A program made the translations under genes and the position numbers. Below the pieces are notes generated by a model, which was not told the origin of the DNA, did no database searches, and worked only from the letters and a program-made list of their open reading frames with translations. This document shows positions 34,392 to 47,285 of a stretch of 64,000 nucleotides of DNA, piece after piece (position 1 is the first letter of the stretch; each line of letters begins with the position of its first letter). The stretch is from Orbilia blumenaviensis (lineage: Eukaryota; Ascomycota; Orbiliomycetes; Orbiliales; Orbiliaceae): positions 868,001 through 932,000 of the forward strand of contig JAVHNS010000011.1 of the NCBI GenBank assembly GCA_036872755.1, in the 5' to 3' direction.

Positions 34392-35556
34392 CAAACCGGC
34401 CCAGAGATCAGGTGATCACGGCGGATTCAATGTCCGGTCTCACCTTCCATTTTGCTTATGTTTTTCTTATCTTTGTTTTTTTCTTTCTCTGTCATACTAA
34501 AGAATTGTATCATCTACTGGGAGTTATATGGGGTGCTTGGTAGTTTTCGGTTTCCGCTTTTCTTCCTTTTTCTTTCTCTGGGTCGTTTTACTGATTTCTA
34601 CTGTTTCTTTTCAACGGGTTTCTTTTTCATACACGCGGCTTTCTTTTTTCTTTTGGATTATCGACTTTCACGGCGCTTTCAGCTTTCTTCCTTCTGTTTC
34701 GCAACGTCTACTCTCTTCTCCCTGCCTGCTTCTTCACACAATACTATTATTACTACTACACTTAGATATACCCGCACACGCAAAGGACCCATCTCACCAT
34801 GGGCTTTATACCCCCCTTCCCTTTCCACCCCTTTCAGCGATATGGAGCGATTCAACACTCGGACAAAAAATGGTCTTTTATAATTGGCTTCTTATCAACA
34901 TCTTTCCTTACTATATAATAACCCCCCTCTTTGATTGAACTTATTTTCTTGGTTTAAAATAAACGGACCACACTTTTGCAATAACTGGAGTTCAGACTTT
35001 TGCTTTTATTTTTATCTTTTCTATTTTTTATTTTTTTTTTCCTTTTTGATTGGATTTGGTGGATAGGTTGGACGGATGGATGGATTGGGTGGATTTTGGT
35101 TGTTAACTATGCCCTTACTCGCCAGTGACGCTTTTGTCTTCTCTATTATTATGTTTTTATCTATCCTTACTTTTGTTCGCCTGTTTCCCCCCAATTTCTG
35201 TTATCGGAAGGGGTCTTGAGGTAGGTGCTTTTGTTTCTTTCTTTTTGATATCGATAGACCAAAGTGTATATTCTTAAGGCAGGAATCAAAAATAAAAATA
35301 AAAACCTCTAAAATCAAAGGACTTTCACCTGTGTGATCTTTTATTCTTTAGCATCTTCACGGTTCTGGTTAGTTATAGCTTAGTATAGCAACAGCCTTGA
35401 TAGGCTTTGCAATTTGCCGGGATCTTGCGGCCGTCGTCGAAATCGGTCTCGCTTCAAAAACCTCTCTTCCCGTACCACTATATAAAATTCAATATAAAAA
35501 AAAAAAAATAGAAATCCCCCTCCACCACTACGACCAACCACACACCTGGACCAACA
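34392..35556. other. Intergenic, T-rich
   Basis: The region is pyrimidine-rich, with T-runs near 35030-35041 and an A-rich leader just before the next ATG. Open frames at 34452-34938 are F/S/L-rich translated T-tracts and are not called. Confidence 0.5.
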
Positions 35557-37321
35557 ATGAAGCGACTAAAACTCAGCACCCAAAAGGCCATCGGCATCGG
35601 CTTCACCAAACTACGGCAACGGCCATTGACCCATCTCCGCCGTTCCCTGGTCTTCCCACTATCCACCGCCCGACGACCGTTCACCCATTCTTCAAACCTC
35701 ACAAACCACCAACCCACAACAACCACCCCACCACCACCACCACCACCAACAGCAACAACAACAACAGAAACAACCCCTCCTCCTCCACATCCATCACCAC
35801 AAAAGCCAACCAACAAAACCCTCCACCACAACATAGCAACCCAAACAGGTCTTTATTCCACATTACCGTACTCACCAGGATCCCCGTTCTTCCTACCACA
35901 CGGAACCCGCATCTTCAACCGTCTAGTCGAGTTCCTACGTGCTCAGTACGCGTTATATGGATTTCAAGAGGTGTTGACGCCGACGATATATAGCGATTCG
36001 CTATGGCAGAAGTCTGGGCATTTGGAGAATTTTAGGGAGGATATGTTTAGGGTTGTTAGTGCTAAGAAGGAGAATAAGAAGAAACATGAGGATTTATCTC
36101 ATGGTGGGTTGAATGCGGGCGTGGAAGAGGAGGAGTATAGTCTCAAACCGATGAATTGTCCCGGACATTGTCTGTTGTATAAAGTTAGGGGCCATGGGTA
36201 TCATGATTTACCGTTGAGGTTTGCGGAGTTTGCGCCGTTGCATAGGTATTGTTTTCTCTCTCTCTCCCTCTTTTTTCTTTTATATTGAATTATATATATA
36301 TATATATTTATATCCATTTTTTACCATGATCTATGCTAATTTTTTTTTAATTATATTATTTATATAAAATTATAGGGATGAAATAAGATCCGCCCTAACA
36401 GGCCTAACCCGCGTCCGCCGCTTCCACCAAGACGACGCCCACATCTTCTGCCGCCGCGACCAAGTCTCAACCGAAATCTCATCCACCCTATCAATGTTAG
36501 AAACCGTCTACACCGTCTTCGGACTCACGAACTACAAATTCGTACTCTCAACCCGACCGGATAAATACATGGGAACGTTATCAGACTGGGAGGAAGCTGA
36601 GAAAGCTCTAAAGGCCAGTTTGGATGAGAGTGGGAAGGTTTGGAGTGTTAATGAAGGGGATGGAGCTTTTTATGGACCGAAGATTGATGTTATTTTGATG
36701 GATAAGATGGGGAAGGAGCATCAGACTGCGACTGTGCAGTTGGATTTTCAGTTACCGCTGAAGTTTGAGTTGAGTTATGATGGTGCTGGTGCTGCTGCTG
36801 CTGGGGATGATGGTGCGGTGACTACTACTACTACTACTACTACGGGGACCAAGGAGACACCGGTTATAATACATCGTGCGATATTTGGGAGCTTGGAGAG
36901 GTTTATGGCGTTACTTATCGAGAAGTTTGAAAAGCGGTGGCCGTTTTGGATGAGTCCTCGACAGGTTAAAGTCATCCCCGTCACACGAACGGATGAGATC
37001 ATGAAATTTGCGAGGCAGACGAGGGATATACTCGCCGGTGTTGGAAATAATAATAATAATAGCGATAAGAAGAGAAGACAGGTTATGGGCAAGAGGACTT
37101 TCTTTGTGGATCTTGAAGAGAGGAATTTGGGGTTGAATAAGGCGTTGAGGGAGGCGAAGAGTGTGGGGTATAATGTTATTGTGGTTATTGGGGAGAGTGA
37201 GGCGGGGAGTGGGGAGGTTGGGTGGGATGTTTGGGAGGATGGGAAGTATGTGAAGATGCCGAAGGAAGGGGTGGAGGGGGTTTACCAGAGGCTTGTGGAG
37301 ATGGAGGGGGAGTATCGGTGA
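35557..37321 (+). CDS. MST1: Mitochondrial threonyl-tRNA synthetase
   Basis: This is a class II aminoacyl-tRNA synthetase charging tRNA-Thr in mitochondria. Exons 35557-36245 and 36376-37321 give 544 residues. The N-terminus is basic, lacks acidic residues for about 60 positions (a mitochondrial import signal) and is followed by a Thr/Pro-rich low-complexity stretch. Catalytic-core signatures are GSPFFLPHGTRIFNRLVEF (motif 1), SLKPMNCPGHCLLYK with the zinc-ligand Cys, VRRFHQDDAHIFCR (motif 2) and HRAIFGSLERFMALLIEKFEKRWPFW (first part is motif 3). The C-terminal anticodon-binding domain has SPRQVKVIPVTRTDEIMKFA. There is no TGS or editing domain, as in yeast Mst1. Low-complexity inserts (a Thr run, an Asn run) interrupt the core loops. 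The sole intron is 130 bp. Confidence 0.95.
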
Positions 37322-40300
37322 GAGAGGAGGGTCTTCTTGGTCGCAGATGTCCGAGGGTATGATTGACTGTGGATAATAAGAGTTTTGGTGGTGGTGGTTT
37401 GCCGTTATGTTTCGGGGAGGAACTGTCATGAGCTTCTTTTTTCATGCTCCTTTGATAAGAAACCTGAACTCAAAAGACAGAGGAAAGAAAGGGAAAAAAA
37501 GCAAGAGGGGGGTAAGATTCTGCCGGGCGAGGAAAAATCATAAGATAATCTATCGGTACTTTTTTTTTTCAGCTTGCGATATGCCGATAGGATGGAATAG
37601 CTCAAGATGGGATATACCGAGGGACAATTTTTTCGAGCTCGAGCTTCAACGGCAGAATACTGATCGATCTCCGAATTCTTTCTCTTCATGGACAGCTTGG
37701 AAAAGGAAGCGGGAAGTCTACGGACGAATGGAGGGATGGTTATATATTTATATACTATCTTTGAAACACTTGTGTATGTGTGTATATGTGGATGTGTATA
37801 TATATTAAACTACTGTGTATATAAGAAAATTATACCCAACTTTCACGGGTTCAATTGAAATTCTTGGAAGGAACTAGCATGCATGATATCAGATCTTGCT
37901 CTCCCTTGCAGGTGGTGGCTGTTGCTTTTCCCGCTTACCGAAGAATCGGCGCACGGAACACAGGTGTAAAAAAAAAAAAGCTGCCCCTCGCACTAGTTGG
38001 TACCCGTTCTAACTACCTCCTGCGCCTGCTTGGTCTTTTTCTTTTCTTTCTCCTAGGCTAAGGCTCTTGAAGCCTCGCCTGGCATATGAGACGGACATAC
38101 CCATGGGTTGAGATGATATTACGGTGAACCGGTAGCGTAATGCGATGGCAATGGGTTCAAACCCAAGCCGTGGGTCGGGAAGGTCAGACTCGTTTACTTC
38201 CCTTCTTTTCACAATACTTTTCTTTCCCTTTCATTAGCGTTTTAAATATATTTGCGGCTCGGGAAAAAGTTTGAGGATGCGAGAGAGAAGAAAAATAAGA
38301 AATCGAGCGAGCGCGCCATATATTAGTAGTTAGCTAACATAATATCCTTTTTTTAGAGTTTGATTTGGTGGTGTTTTTTTTGTTTTTTGTTTTTTGGTGG
38401 TTGAATCTCTGACATTTGAAGATGCCGCGATAATTAAAATTTACGCATGGGGCTTTGGCATGTGATAGCATCATTCCCATACACAGTATTTACAGTAGAA
38501 CGACGACAAAAAAAAAAAAAAAAAAAGACTGAGCCGCCCATTAAGACTCTGTATAATCATAATATGATTCTGGGGATTCGCTGTAAAATATATAGTATGA
38601 TGTATATACTCTCAGGCCAGAAGCTATGGAGAAAAATAACAGGGGTTCCCCACAGAATCTCCAAATTTCAGATGCTAAAAAATACAGATATCCAGAGACG
38701 CAGACATACACAGATTACGATGCACATACGGGATCTTTCGTTCAGTTGATTGAATCATTCATCAACTAAACTTTTTCTAATTTTTTTTTTTGTTCGAGGG
38801 TTTCTCAGATGCATATGCTTATGAATGAATTTATGCCGCCGCTAGCTGGCTATTATAATTGTAGACAATAGTCATTAGTTAGTCTTAGAGCTGCGGTTGA
38901 GGCTTATAAGAAGTCGACGTCAGGATCGGTTCTTTTGGGTGGTTTCTTGTATACCTCTTAGACTCTACTCACTCATCCTGTCATTCACTTATCCATTATT
39001 CAATCCTTCATTCATTCATTCATTTTATTATCTATTCGGATAGATGAGCAGTTAGTCAATTCAACCGACGAGTTATTCGACCAACTGTGCAGCCGTCTGT
39101 TCCCGAGTGATCGTGATTATACTCGGGATCTCCCTCTCTCTCTCTTTGTCTCTGTACAGGCTTCCTGGCTGTCATTCGCTTGGTATAACCCTCGGCTTCT
39201 CGAGTTCGAGTTATCGTCATATTATATTATATCGCTCTTCTTCTTCCTCTTCCTTTTTTTATCCAATACCCTTCTCGATTATTTATTATCTATTCCTACT
39301 AGTTAGCTACTCTCGTTGCTATTTACTATCGGATAGACTGCCTCTTCTTATATATATCATATCATACGTCTTTCTCATATATTTAAACCGGAAACCTTCC
39401 TCGTTTCAAATTCCAAGATCTATTTTTGAAGACCCACTTCTCTGTCTCCAAGAGATCTCTTTCTCTTAAACTTACCACAGTTTGACGGACCGGTCTGCTG
39501 TCGCTGTCACTGTCACCGTCCTTTCCTGATCTAAAAAGATCCCTGCATCTTTTCTCAGGCAGGAAAGTTAACAAACCGAGTCGACCCCCATAAACGAAGG
39601 AAAAAAAGAAAGAAACAGCACGAGCGAGTGCGAGCAGGGAAAGAAAAGGCGTCGCCCACCTGCTATCTTGGGTCTCAGGATCGAATCAAGCAAAACAAAA
39701 AAAAATATCTAAACGAATAGATCAAACAAAACAGAGGGGAAAAAAAGGGTCGCCTGATCGAATCAGTCAATCGAGTCGAAGGTCTTCTCTCCTTCCAAGA
39801 TAGAGAGTGAGATTTGTATCGATTTATACATATACGTCGTTGTGCGCCGCCGGAAGCTACCTACCATACTGGCATATAAAAAGCGATATACCCTTTATCG
39901 TCATCATCAGGATTCAGATTTTACCATATACGCCTAGCTAGCTATCATTTTAACTAGCTTTGACTTTTTTGGTTTTGGGTAGCTTCCAAACTCGGGAGTA
40001 CCCTTTTTTTTCTTTCGAATCGATATCCAGTACACAGCTTGCAGTACTGATATTGGATCGTAGATATTTCTATTCGTCCGATCCTGCCTCTCTGCTTCCT
40101 TGCACTCAAAAAAAAGTCCCTTGACTTTTGTTGCTGGTGGGGCCTTATAGTTAACGCTAACTAAGAAATTCCCCGCAAAACCCCATACTATACGTCGTTT
40201 GCTGATTCTTCTGCTTCTGCTTGCCCGCTTCTTCTTCTGCGTCTTCCTGGCTGCTTTCCTTTTTTCTTTTTTGTTCTTTTCTTTCTTTCTTTCTTTTCTT

Positions 40301-40585
40301 GGGTTGGTTTGCAGGTTTTTGGTTGGTTGTTGACAGGGGTGGCCAGAAGTACCCAAGTTCCCAGCCCAGACCTGGTTCGCATCCACACACACACCCCACA
40401 CTCCACCTTTAAAGCCCCATCTTCTGCTTCTTTCTTTCTTTCTTCTCTTTCTTTTCTTCTTTTTCTTCATCGCGCACAATCAACATCGACAAATCATATA
40501 TATACGACCATACCAGGACTTAGAAAAAAAGAAGAAAGAAAGAAGAAGGGAAACATCAGAAAGAGGGAAAAAAAACGTAACAACG
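37322..40585. other. Long intergenic region, probable leader of the bHLH gene
   Basis: No gene is supported in 3.3 kb. The right half (from about 39100) is dense in CT tracts, T-runs and A-runs and looks like a long promoter plus leader. A GGGTTCAAACCC palindrome near 38153-38164 resembles a tRNA T arm but has no surrounding cloverleaf. A (TTCA)n run is near 39008-39024. Confidence 0.5.
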
Positions 40586-42111
40586 ATGGACCAACCGCAC
40601 CCATTCTCCCCGCCAAACCCACACCAACCCTTCCCGCTCTCCTTCTTCGAAGAAGACATGCTCCTCTTCACCGGCGGCGCATCATCCCACGACCTCGCCG
40701 CATGGGAGAACATGGGAATCGGTCAAGGTCGTTCGGTATCCTCGCTCATGGACCCATACCATCTCGACCTCCAACAACAACAGCAGCAGCAGCAGCAACA
40801 GCAGCAGACAACAGCAGCAGGTGGAGCGACAAGTCCGACATTACAAAGTCCCATGGATACATCCACCGGATTCGGCAGGAGCGGTACCAGGGGGAATTCG
40901 GGAGGAAGCGCGGGGAAGAAGAGGGGCAGTAATGTTGATGTACTGGGTAATCCTTTGCCGTTACCTCCATCCATCCTCCTTAGCCAAACCCATCATCACC
41001 CTCACCATCACCAGAACAAAGTACTACAGCAGCAACACCGCCAGATCGAGAGAATGAGAAGAAAAAGCAGCAGCAGCAATAGCAGTAATAACAGCAACAG
41101 TAATACCAGTAACAACGGCAACAATGGCATGCCCAGCAGCAGTAGCAACGCTATCCTGATCAGTGAGGCAGGTAACATGGACGTTTTCGACGCACATGCC
41201 CACCTCCTCATGAACAGTAGCAGCAACAGCAACGACGATAGCAACAACCATAGCCATCAACTCCACCATCACATCCAACAACAGCAACAGCAACAGCAAC
41301 AACTGCAGCTACAACGTCACTTCTACCACCACCAGCACAATCTAAACCTAACCGCATTGCATTACTTAGATACTATGGACATGACCACAGATACTAACAT
41401 ACCCTCCTTCCAAGACCAAGATACCCACCACCTTCTCCGCGAACAATCCCATGACGAGACTTCACAGCAGCAATCGAGATCGAATAACGGATTAACGAAC
41501 CAACCCCAGAAACGGCGGAGAAAAGATAATTCTACTACGGTAACGGCGACGGCTACGACGGCGGCGGCGAGTATTAATAACGGAAGTAATTCGGACGATA
41601 TGTCGAGTAATGACGATGATATGGGAAGTAATGACGGAAGAAGAAGGGAGTCGTTAGTTGATGGGAAAAGACCGGAGAGACCGCGGCTGACGGAGGAGGA
41701 GAAGAAAAATAATCATATTGCGTCGGAGCAGAAGAGGCGGATGGCGGTAAATATAACTCTCTCTCTTTCAGATTATACCTTGGTTGAGAAGGTGGAGGGT
41801 ATATGGGGGGGGAATTTGTATGGGCTAATTGGTTTATTTTTTACGATGTGGCGGCGAATAGATAAGAGACGGCTTCGACAGACTTACAGAATTAGTACCC
41901 GGCATAGAAGGTCAAGGAAGAAGTGAGAGTGTCGTTTTGAGAAAAAGTACCCATACTCTATCATCCCACATCTCAAGAGGTATAAAAGATAGCTAACATA
42001 ATTTATATAGCGGTGGATTATATGCGAAAAGCAATAGAAGACCGAAGAAACCTGATAGCTCAAGTTCAAGAACTGGGCGGCGAGGTGCCACAGGAGCTTT
42101 TACTCCGGTAA
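40586..42111 (+). CDS. bHLH transcription factor with Gln/Asn/His-rich N-terminus
   Basis: This is a basic helix-loop-helix DNA-binding protein. Exons 40586-41746, 41862-41946 and 42011-42111 give 448 residues. The first 365 residues are low complexity, with two Gln runs, Ser/Asn runs and His-rich blocks. The bHLH domain occupies the C-terminal 80 residues: basic region EEKKNNHIASEQKRRMAIRD, helix 1 GFDRLTELVPG, loop EGQGRSESVV, and helix 2 LRKTVDYMRKAIEDRRNL, ending VPQELLLR. The His/Glu/Arg pattern of the basic region predicts E-box binding. It resembles fungal Ino4-like factors, but the target genes are not inferable. Intron 1 sits exactly between the basic region and helix 1; reading through it changes the frame and destroys the domain, which supports the splice. 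Confidence 0.9.
40772..40813. repeat. CAA/CAG repeat encoding a polyglutamine run
   Basis: About a dozen consecutive CAA/CAG codons within the bHLH gene; a second CAACAG-rich block encoding Gln lies at about 41276-41302. Confidence 0.9.
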
Positions 42112-42762
42112 AAAGAACAGAAAAAAAGCACCTCTTTAATAATTATTTTTTATACTACATATATATTTTATTCATATCTGGGGGTCTATCTATTTTTTTT
42201 TTTCAATGTTCGTTGGTATTTTGATTCATGTTTTTTTGGGAGGGAAATACCGGGCGTTTTAAAGTGCTGCTATATCTATATACTCACTTAATGCGTAGTA
42301 TATATTGTTGTTACCTTTCGTTTTATATAGTTATATAATCGCATTTTCATCATGTAGGATAGAACCATTGCATCTTCATGGAGGAAGGAGGAGGAAGAGG
42401 AGGAGGAGGAGGTAACTAACTGTTCCAGCTCACATGTTACCAAACGAACAAACAAGCAAGCATGTATAAACGAACCCATCTTTTTTTTTTAACGCTTTAA
42501 GGCCCCTCCGAGGTTGAGATTTAATTTTTATTCTGCTGGCTTTGGTTTTTTTTTTTTTTTTTTTCTCTTTCACTCTCTTTCGGATGGATGTATTATTACC
42601 TATCTATTACAGCTTGGGATGTATGTAGTTATCCTTTTTATCCATCTCGTATTACGTTAAGCACACATTCGAACCAGAGCGAATGTCAATTGATTCATAC
42701 CGGACCAACATTCCCATAGCAGCGTCTACAATCACCACTAAAAACCTTCAAATTATCTTCAG

Positions 42763-42797
<35 letters not shown>

Positions 42798-43414
42798 CTT
42801 TGATTGATTGATTGAGTATTCCCCACCCGCCTGCCAAAACCCTTTCATCCCAATCTTATTTTCTTATAACAACAAGGACATAATTATAACCGAAAAAAAA
42901 AAAAAAAATATCGCCCGGGAATAAAAAAGATATCTGTACACGCTCCTGTATTTAATAAATATCATTAAGGACACAGGGGGTGTGGATGGATAGGGAGCCA
43001 GTGCAGCCAAATTCCGTGCAAGAGACCGATTGCAATAGTAGAATGAAGGATGACAGGAAAGGAAAGGAAAGGGAAAAAAGGAGCAGAGAAGAGTCTAAAA
43101 GCAAACCCGGTCTCGGAGGCGAGGGAAAGCCCCCAAGGCGAGAGTGGGAATAAGAGGAAAGAAAGCGGTTTGAATTTCAGAAACGAAACGAAGAGTCCAT
43201 AGTACACCTGGTATGGGGGAAGTTGAAAAAAAAAGGAGATGCTGCACCAAAAAAAAAAAAAGGCTTCCAAGAAAAGAGACCAACTTCCCATCAAAGAGGT
43301 AGAAGAGAGAAAAAAAATAAAGAGAGAATAATGTTTAAAAAAAAAAGAGCCTAAACCGGGCTTCGTTCCAGAGGAAAAACTATAATTAGAATAACCAGTT
43401 CACGATGTGGGAAG
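42112..43414. other. 3'-3' intergenic region with long poly-A
   Basis: The region separates the convergent bHLH and RanBPM-like genes. It holds T-runs (42197-42206, 42548-42564), a run of 33 A (42763-42795), a second A-run (42893-42909) and purine-rich DNA up to the RanBPM stop. No gene seen. Confidence 0.55.
42763..42795. repeat. Poly-A run of 33
   Basis: An uninterrupted run of 33 A on the plus strand is the longest homopolymer in the window. Confidence 0.9.
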
Positions 43415-45638
43415 TCAATCCATGTTGTGGACCCAGTGATGCAAGTTAACAAATGAAGCCGGCCCGCCCTCTTCCCCAAGTTCACGCAGGAGCACTGTTG
43501 TCTGCTGAACCAGCCTCTCCAATGGTGCCTTCGAGGACTTGCCGAGGGACACTATACAAATAATTAGCATCCTAGGATTAACACAGCTTTTTAGATCTCT
43601 ACATACCTAAGATGGCAGAGTTCAATGCCTCAGCAACTGGTAGACGTCCGTCTTCAGATAAGAGATGCCGCATCGGCGAGACCATAGGATCCGAGTATGC
43701 AAACAAGCTGAAGACTTCTTCCATCTCCTCTTGTAGGTCTTGTTTCCCCTTAAAATCCTCCTGTAACTGTCGTCCATACTCCAAAATCTTCCCAATCATA
43801 TCGGGATCAGGCCCAACTTGCTCGGTTCCGGGAAATATGTCATCGATATCCATACCGCTCCCAGTGTCCCCATTTTCCATATCCACATCATCGTCATCAT
43901 CTTCGTCGTCAAAGGTATCAAAATCAAGGTGCTTGGAGGGCGGTTGCGACGTTTTAGAGGGTGGTGGGACCTTCTTTCGTACGTGGTTGGTTTCAGCGGA
44001 TTGTCGCATCATCTCAATAAATTTCCGGCAACGAAGGCGAAAGTTGATTTGCTCGTTCCGAAGGAGGACTTGCGGATAGTATGTCTGTGTTAGTGTTAGG
44101 GCACGGTCGATATCACCGTCAAGTATTGCTGTGCGGATTGCTATCGTGTTGTTAGCTGTATGCCAAATCCATTTTTATACTAAAGGATAGCATACTCTGT
44201 CTACGGATCGCGTCCTTATCTTCCATTAACTCCAATGGCTTCGGCTTCCCTCTATTACTTAACGCGTTTTGCTCGGCTTGCAGATCCTCAGCGAAGGCCT
44301 TTGCCGTCTCCACAAACCCTTCATGCTGTAGGTATGACGAAACCAGCGATTGTATTAAAGCTGCCTCATCGAGTGGTGGGCATAAACTCTTCACCTGGCT
44401 GTCACTGATCTCCTGTAGTGCCTTTTTTCGTTCGTCCTATACAGTAACTTAGTGATTAATACGCTTAAGATGCGAATTGATGACCCATACCTTAGTATAT
44501 CCGTCGATATCAAAGCTGAATTCTTCTTGTCCGAAATTCACCCTGATGTGTTCCCCCGGTTTCTTCATTCCCACTGCTGGGAAGAGCTTTATGTTTTTGG
44601 GGATGTCTCCGAAGGCCGTACCTACGGAAAGTTAGATATAACTGAGGAAAAAAATTTAAAAAATAAAAAAAATTTAAGTGTATATAACAAGTACCTAGTA
44701 AATGGCCATTCCGTGTGAAGAATGCGGTGTGTGTTCTGAAGTTGATACCACACCCAATCACGTCTTTAGAGTTGAACTGCGGTCCGTATGCCTTTCCCAT
44801 CCCCGAGCAGCAGAACGACTTCCCATCGTCACCATGATAACCCCACGAATTCTGTTCCCACCCCGGTAGTCTGTTCAGCTGAACATCGGCACCGCAAAAA
44901 CCGATACTAATCAGGCCCTCACGGCTCTTGTTCATGATGGTGACTTCGAAGTAGTAGACGCCACAGGATCTAGGGATGAAATGGTCTGCACGTACGGATG
45001 CCGAGTCGTACTCGTTTACCTTGTTCGGTCCTGTCGCTCAACCCGAGTGTTAGTATAGCTACAGCACATAAAAATCATGGCATACCGAATTCCCTACCTA
45101 AAAACTGAACATTAAGGCCATCCAAGGAGACATCCACCCCAGCGCTTTTGTCGTTCTCGTTCCATTTGGTGGGTAACGGTGTCGGCAGATCATCTTCCGG
45201 CGAAGGGATTGTGTCCTTAACATCCAGCTTCAATCCACTGCCTCTAGATTGCACGGCATTCATTACAACGGATGTATACGATGACGTCCTGCTTGGTACA
45301 GTAGAGCCTAGCGACGGACCTCTAGCGGAGTCCAGTCTTTCGGCGTATAACGAGTTTTCCAGGTAACTTGGCACTGATGCCGGGAGTTGTGACAGCCTCG
45401 ATTGCGTGTTTAGGGCGTTTGACAAGGCGGCATTGTAGTATCGACCGGATTGTGAACTAAGGTCGGATAGGTTCGCATGACTTCCATTCCGTTGAGAACG
45501 GAGACCTGTGGATGTAGATGACGAAATGCGAGGGCGGGAAGGCTGGCCGGAAACAATGGAAGCCCACGATGAACCTTGCGAGCGTGGAACCACGGTAGCC
45601 GTCCCGCTCGAGGCGACTGTATGGTAACTGCTTGTCAT
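43415..45638 (-). CDS. RanBPM/Gid1 (Vid30)-type SPRY-LisH-CTLH-CRA protein
   Basis: This family supplies a scaffold and substrate-receptor-docking subunit of the GID/CTLH ubiquitin ligase, which in yeast degrades gluconeogenic enzymes. Exons on the minus strand are 45638-45098, 45030-44695, 44621-44491, 44436-44196, 44140-43607 and 43551-43415, giving 639 residues. After a Ser-rich N-terminus, the SPRY domain runs from about 180 to 320 (YYFEVTIMNKSREGLISIGF, LPGWEQNSWGYHGDDGK, GCGINFRTHTAFFTRNG). The LisH motif is near 358-390 (ALIQSLVSSYLQHEGFVETA). CTLH follows (IRTAILDGDIDRALTLTQTY), then an acidic Asp-rich linker and the CRA domain to the C-terminus. The frame is open upstream to 45917 but has no ATG there, so the start is 45638. 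Confidence 0.93.
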
Positions 45639-47285
45639 GGCTTTATACTGTCCCAGACTGGATTTGTTTCTCCCTCCAGACAGACTTTTTTTTTTTATTG
45701 GTATATTTGATTTCGAGATGAAGCTGCGAACTCGAACGGTGGCCTGGGAAGTTGACCGACTCCGCCGGTGGTATTTTGGTGGGTAGGTGTTACGGTCCGA
45801 TGGGTGACAAGGGTCCGTAAAGGAAGCAGGGCCAGTACACGAGTCTGGACACGAGATATAGAAGGATCCTCGAGAGGAAGAGCAGATCGAGGGGAGGAAA
45901 CGGTAACCAGTAGCCAATAGCTAATAGCCAGCAGCCAGCCCTGTTAGGAGGGGGTGTGAAGGAAGAAGTAGCAGACAGCACAGCACAGCCCAGCGCACAG
46001 CACGGCAGCCGGGGCGTCGTTTCGGTGTCACGAGCACCGCCAAGTATCACTACGTATAGGTAGTTGCTGGTTTAAGTATTTTTTTTAGTATTCAGAGCAA
46101 GAAGCGAATTCGAAGCGCTGTGCAAAGTGGGTACGAAGTTTCCCCGTGAGCAAGTTACTTAGGAGGTCAGAGGTAAGTAACTATTCTGATAGTTAAATAA
46201 GACGAAAGGATAAATTGAATAGGTAGTTCAGAAGCAAGTAAGTAGGTAAATAGCAAGTAACTATCAGAGCTTAACTAAGCAATGCAGGCGGGCAAGCAGC
46301 TGAGTGAAGAGAGGATTGGTTGGTTGGCAGAGGAGGGTTAGGTGGTTGGAGGTTGAGTTAGTAAGTTAGGTGGGAGGTTGAGCTCTGGTTTGTCTGGCCA
46401 GCCAGCCAGCCAGCCAGTCTTAGCTAGCCCGATGCATTCCAATGCATTTGCACCCCCGCTGTGACGTGAGTCTGCACCCGAATCGTCCAATATCAGATCT
46501 TATTAATCAGTGGCAGCGTATCTTTTTTTTTTTTTGGCTCTAATATACTATCATACTGCTATCATTCTTATTTCTATCAGAAGCGGCAGCAAGGTGGGCA
46601 GTTTTTCTTATAAATTTAATGTGCAAATGGGATGGTTTAACGCATCGAAATGCCGTATAGTCGTTGACTGCATGTGGCTTCGATCGAATCTAGCTAGGTA
46701 AGTATGATACCTACTTAGGGAACATTCGAAGCTATGTCAGGTACCGCGCATACATACCGATCCAAAAGTCGGTCGCGGTCGGCCATTTTGATCGGAGCGG
46801 CACCGGCCAAATTAAATTTAAATTATATTACTAGGCTACCGTGACTGCACTACTAGTATGGTACCTGTTGGGCCCCTTCGACTTCTGGCGTGGAGATATA
46901 TTTGCCCGCATTGCATGCCTGGGTCGGCCCTTCGAGTCGAATCGAATCCAACGCCAGTATCACGCTTGTTCTCGGCTGGCGGCCATGGATAGCCGGCTGG
47001 TCTGGCTAGCCTGAGCTCATCCCGGTTCGGAGGGACTGCGTGCATAAGCCTTAACCTTATGCCGACAGACACCCTTAACTCTGTCCTTCGATTTCGTGAC
47101 TAGTACTTCGTGGATGGGTCTCATGGTTCATATACGGTACGTGCTTATCTATATGCACTTTGACGTCGATAGCTGTATATACAAGGTATATATATGTCTA
47201 TTCCCCTCTATGTCGTACATTTCGTAACCGGTAATTAGAAGGAACAATAATTGATAGAAAAGAGAAGAAGAAGGGTGAACTGGTA
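45639..47285. other. Intergenic region with simple repeats
   Basis: This stretch includes the promoter of the RanBPM-type gene. It carries a CAGCACAGC-rich block (about 45974-46002), AAGTAACTA-like dispersed repeats (46150-46270), GGTTGG repeats and a (CCAG)n run near 46397-46418. An AT-rich segment at 46805-46833 separates this from the DUF1349 gene's 3' side. No gene seen. Confidence 0.5.

Noticed and set aside
35397..35993. 198-codon frame overlapping the ThrRS N-terminus
   Set aside because: It is out of frame with the synthetase and consists of His/Pro/Thr/Asn repeats from the same simple sequence.
38140..38170. tRNA-like T arm (GGGTTCAAACCC)
   Set aside because: No acceptor stem, D arm or anticodon arm can be folded around it.
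40723..41302. Minus-strand Leu/Cys-rich frames
   Set aside because: They are antisense translations of the CAG/CAA repeats of the bHLH gene.
45639..45917. N-terminal extension of the RanBPM-type protein
   Set aside because: The frame is open but begins at TTG with no ATG; the first ATG is at 45638.
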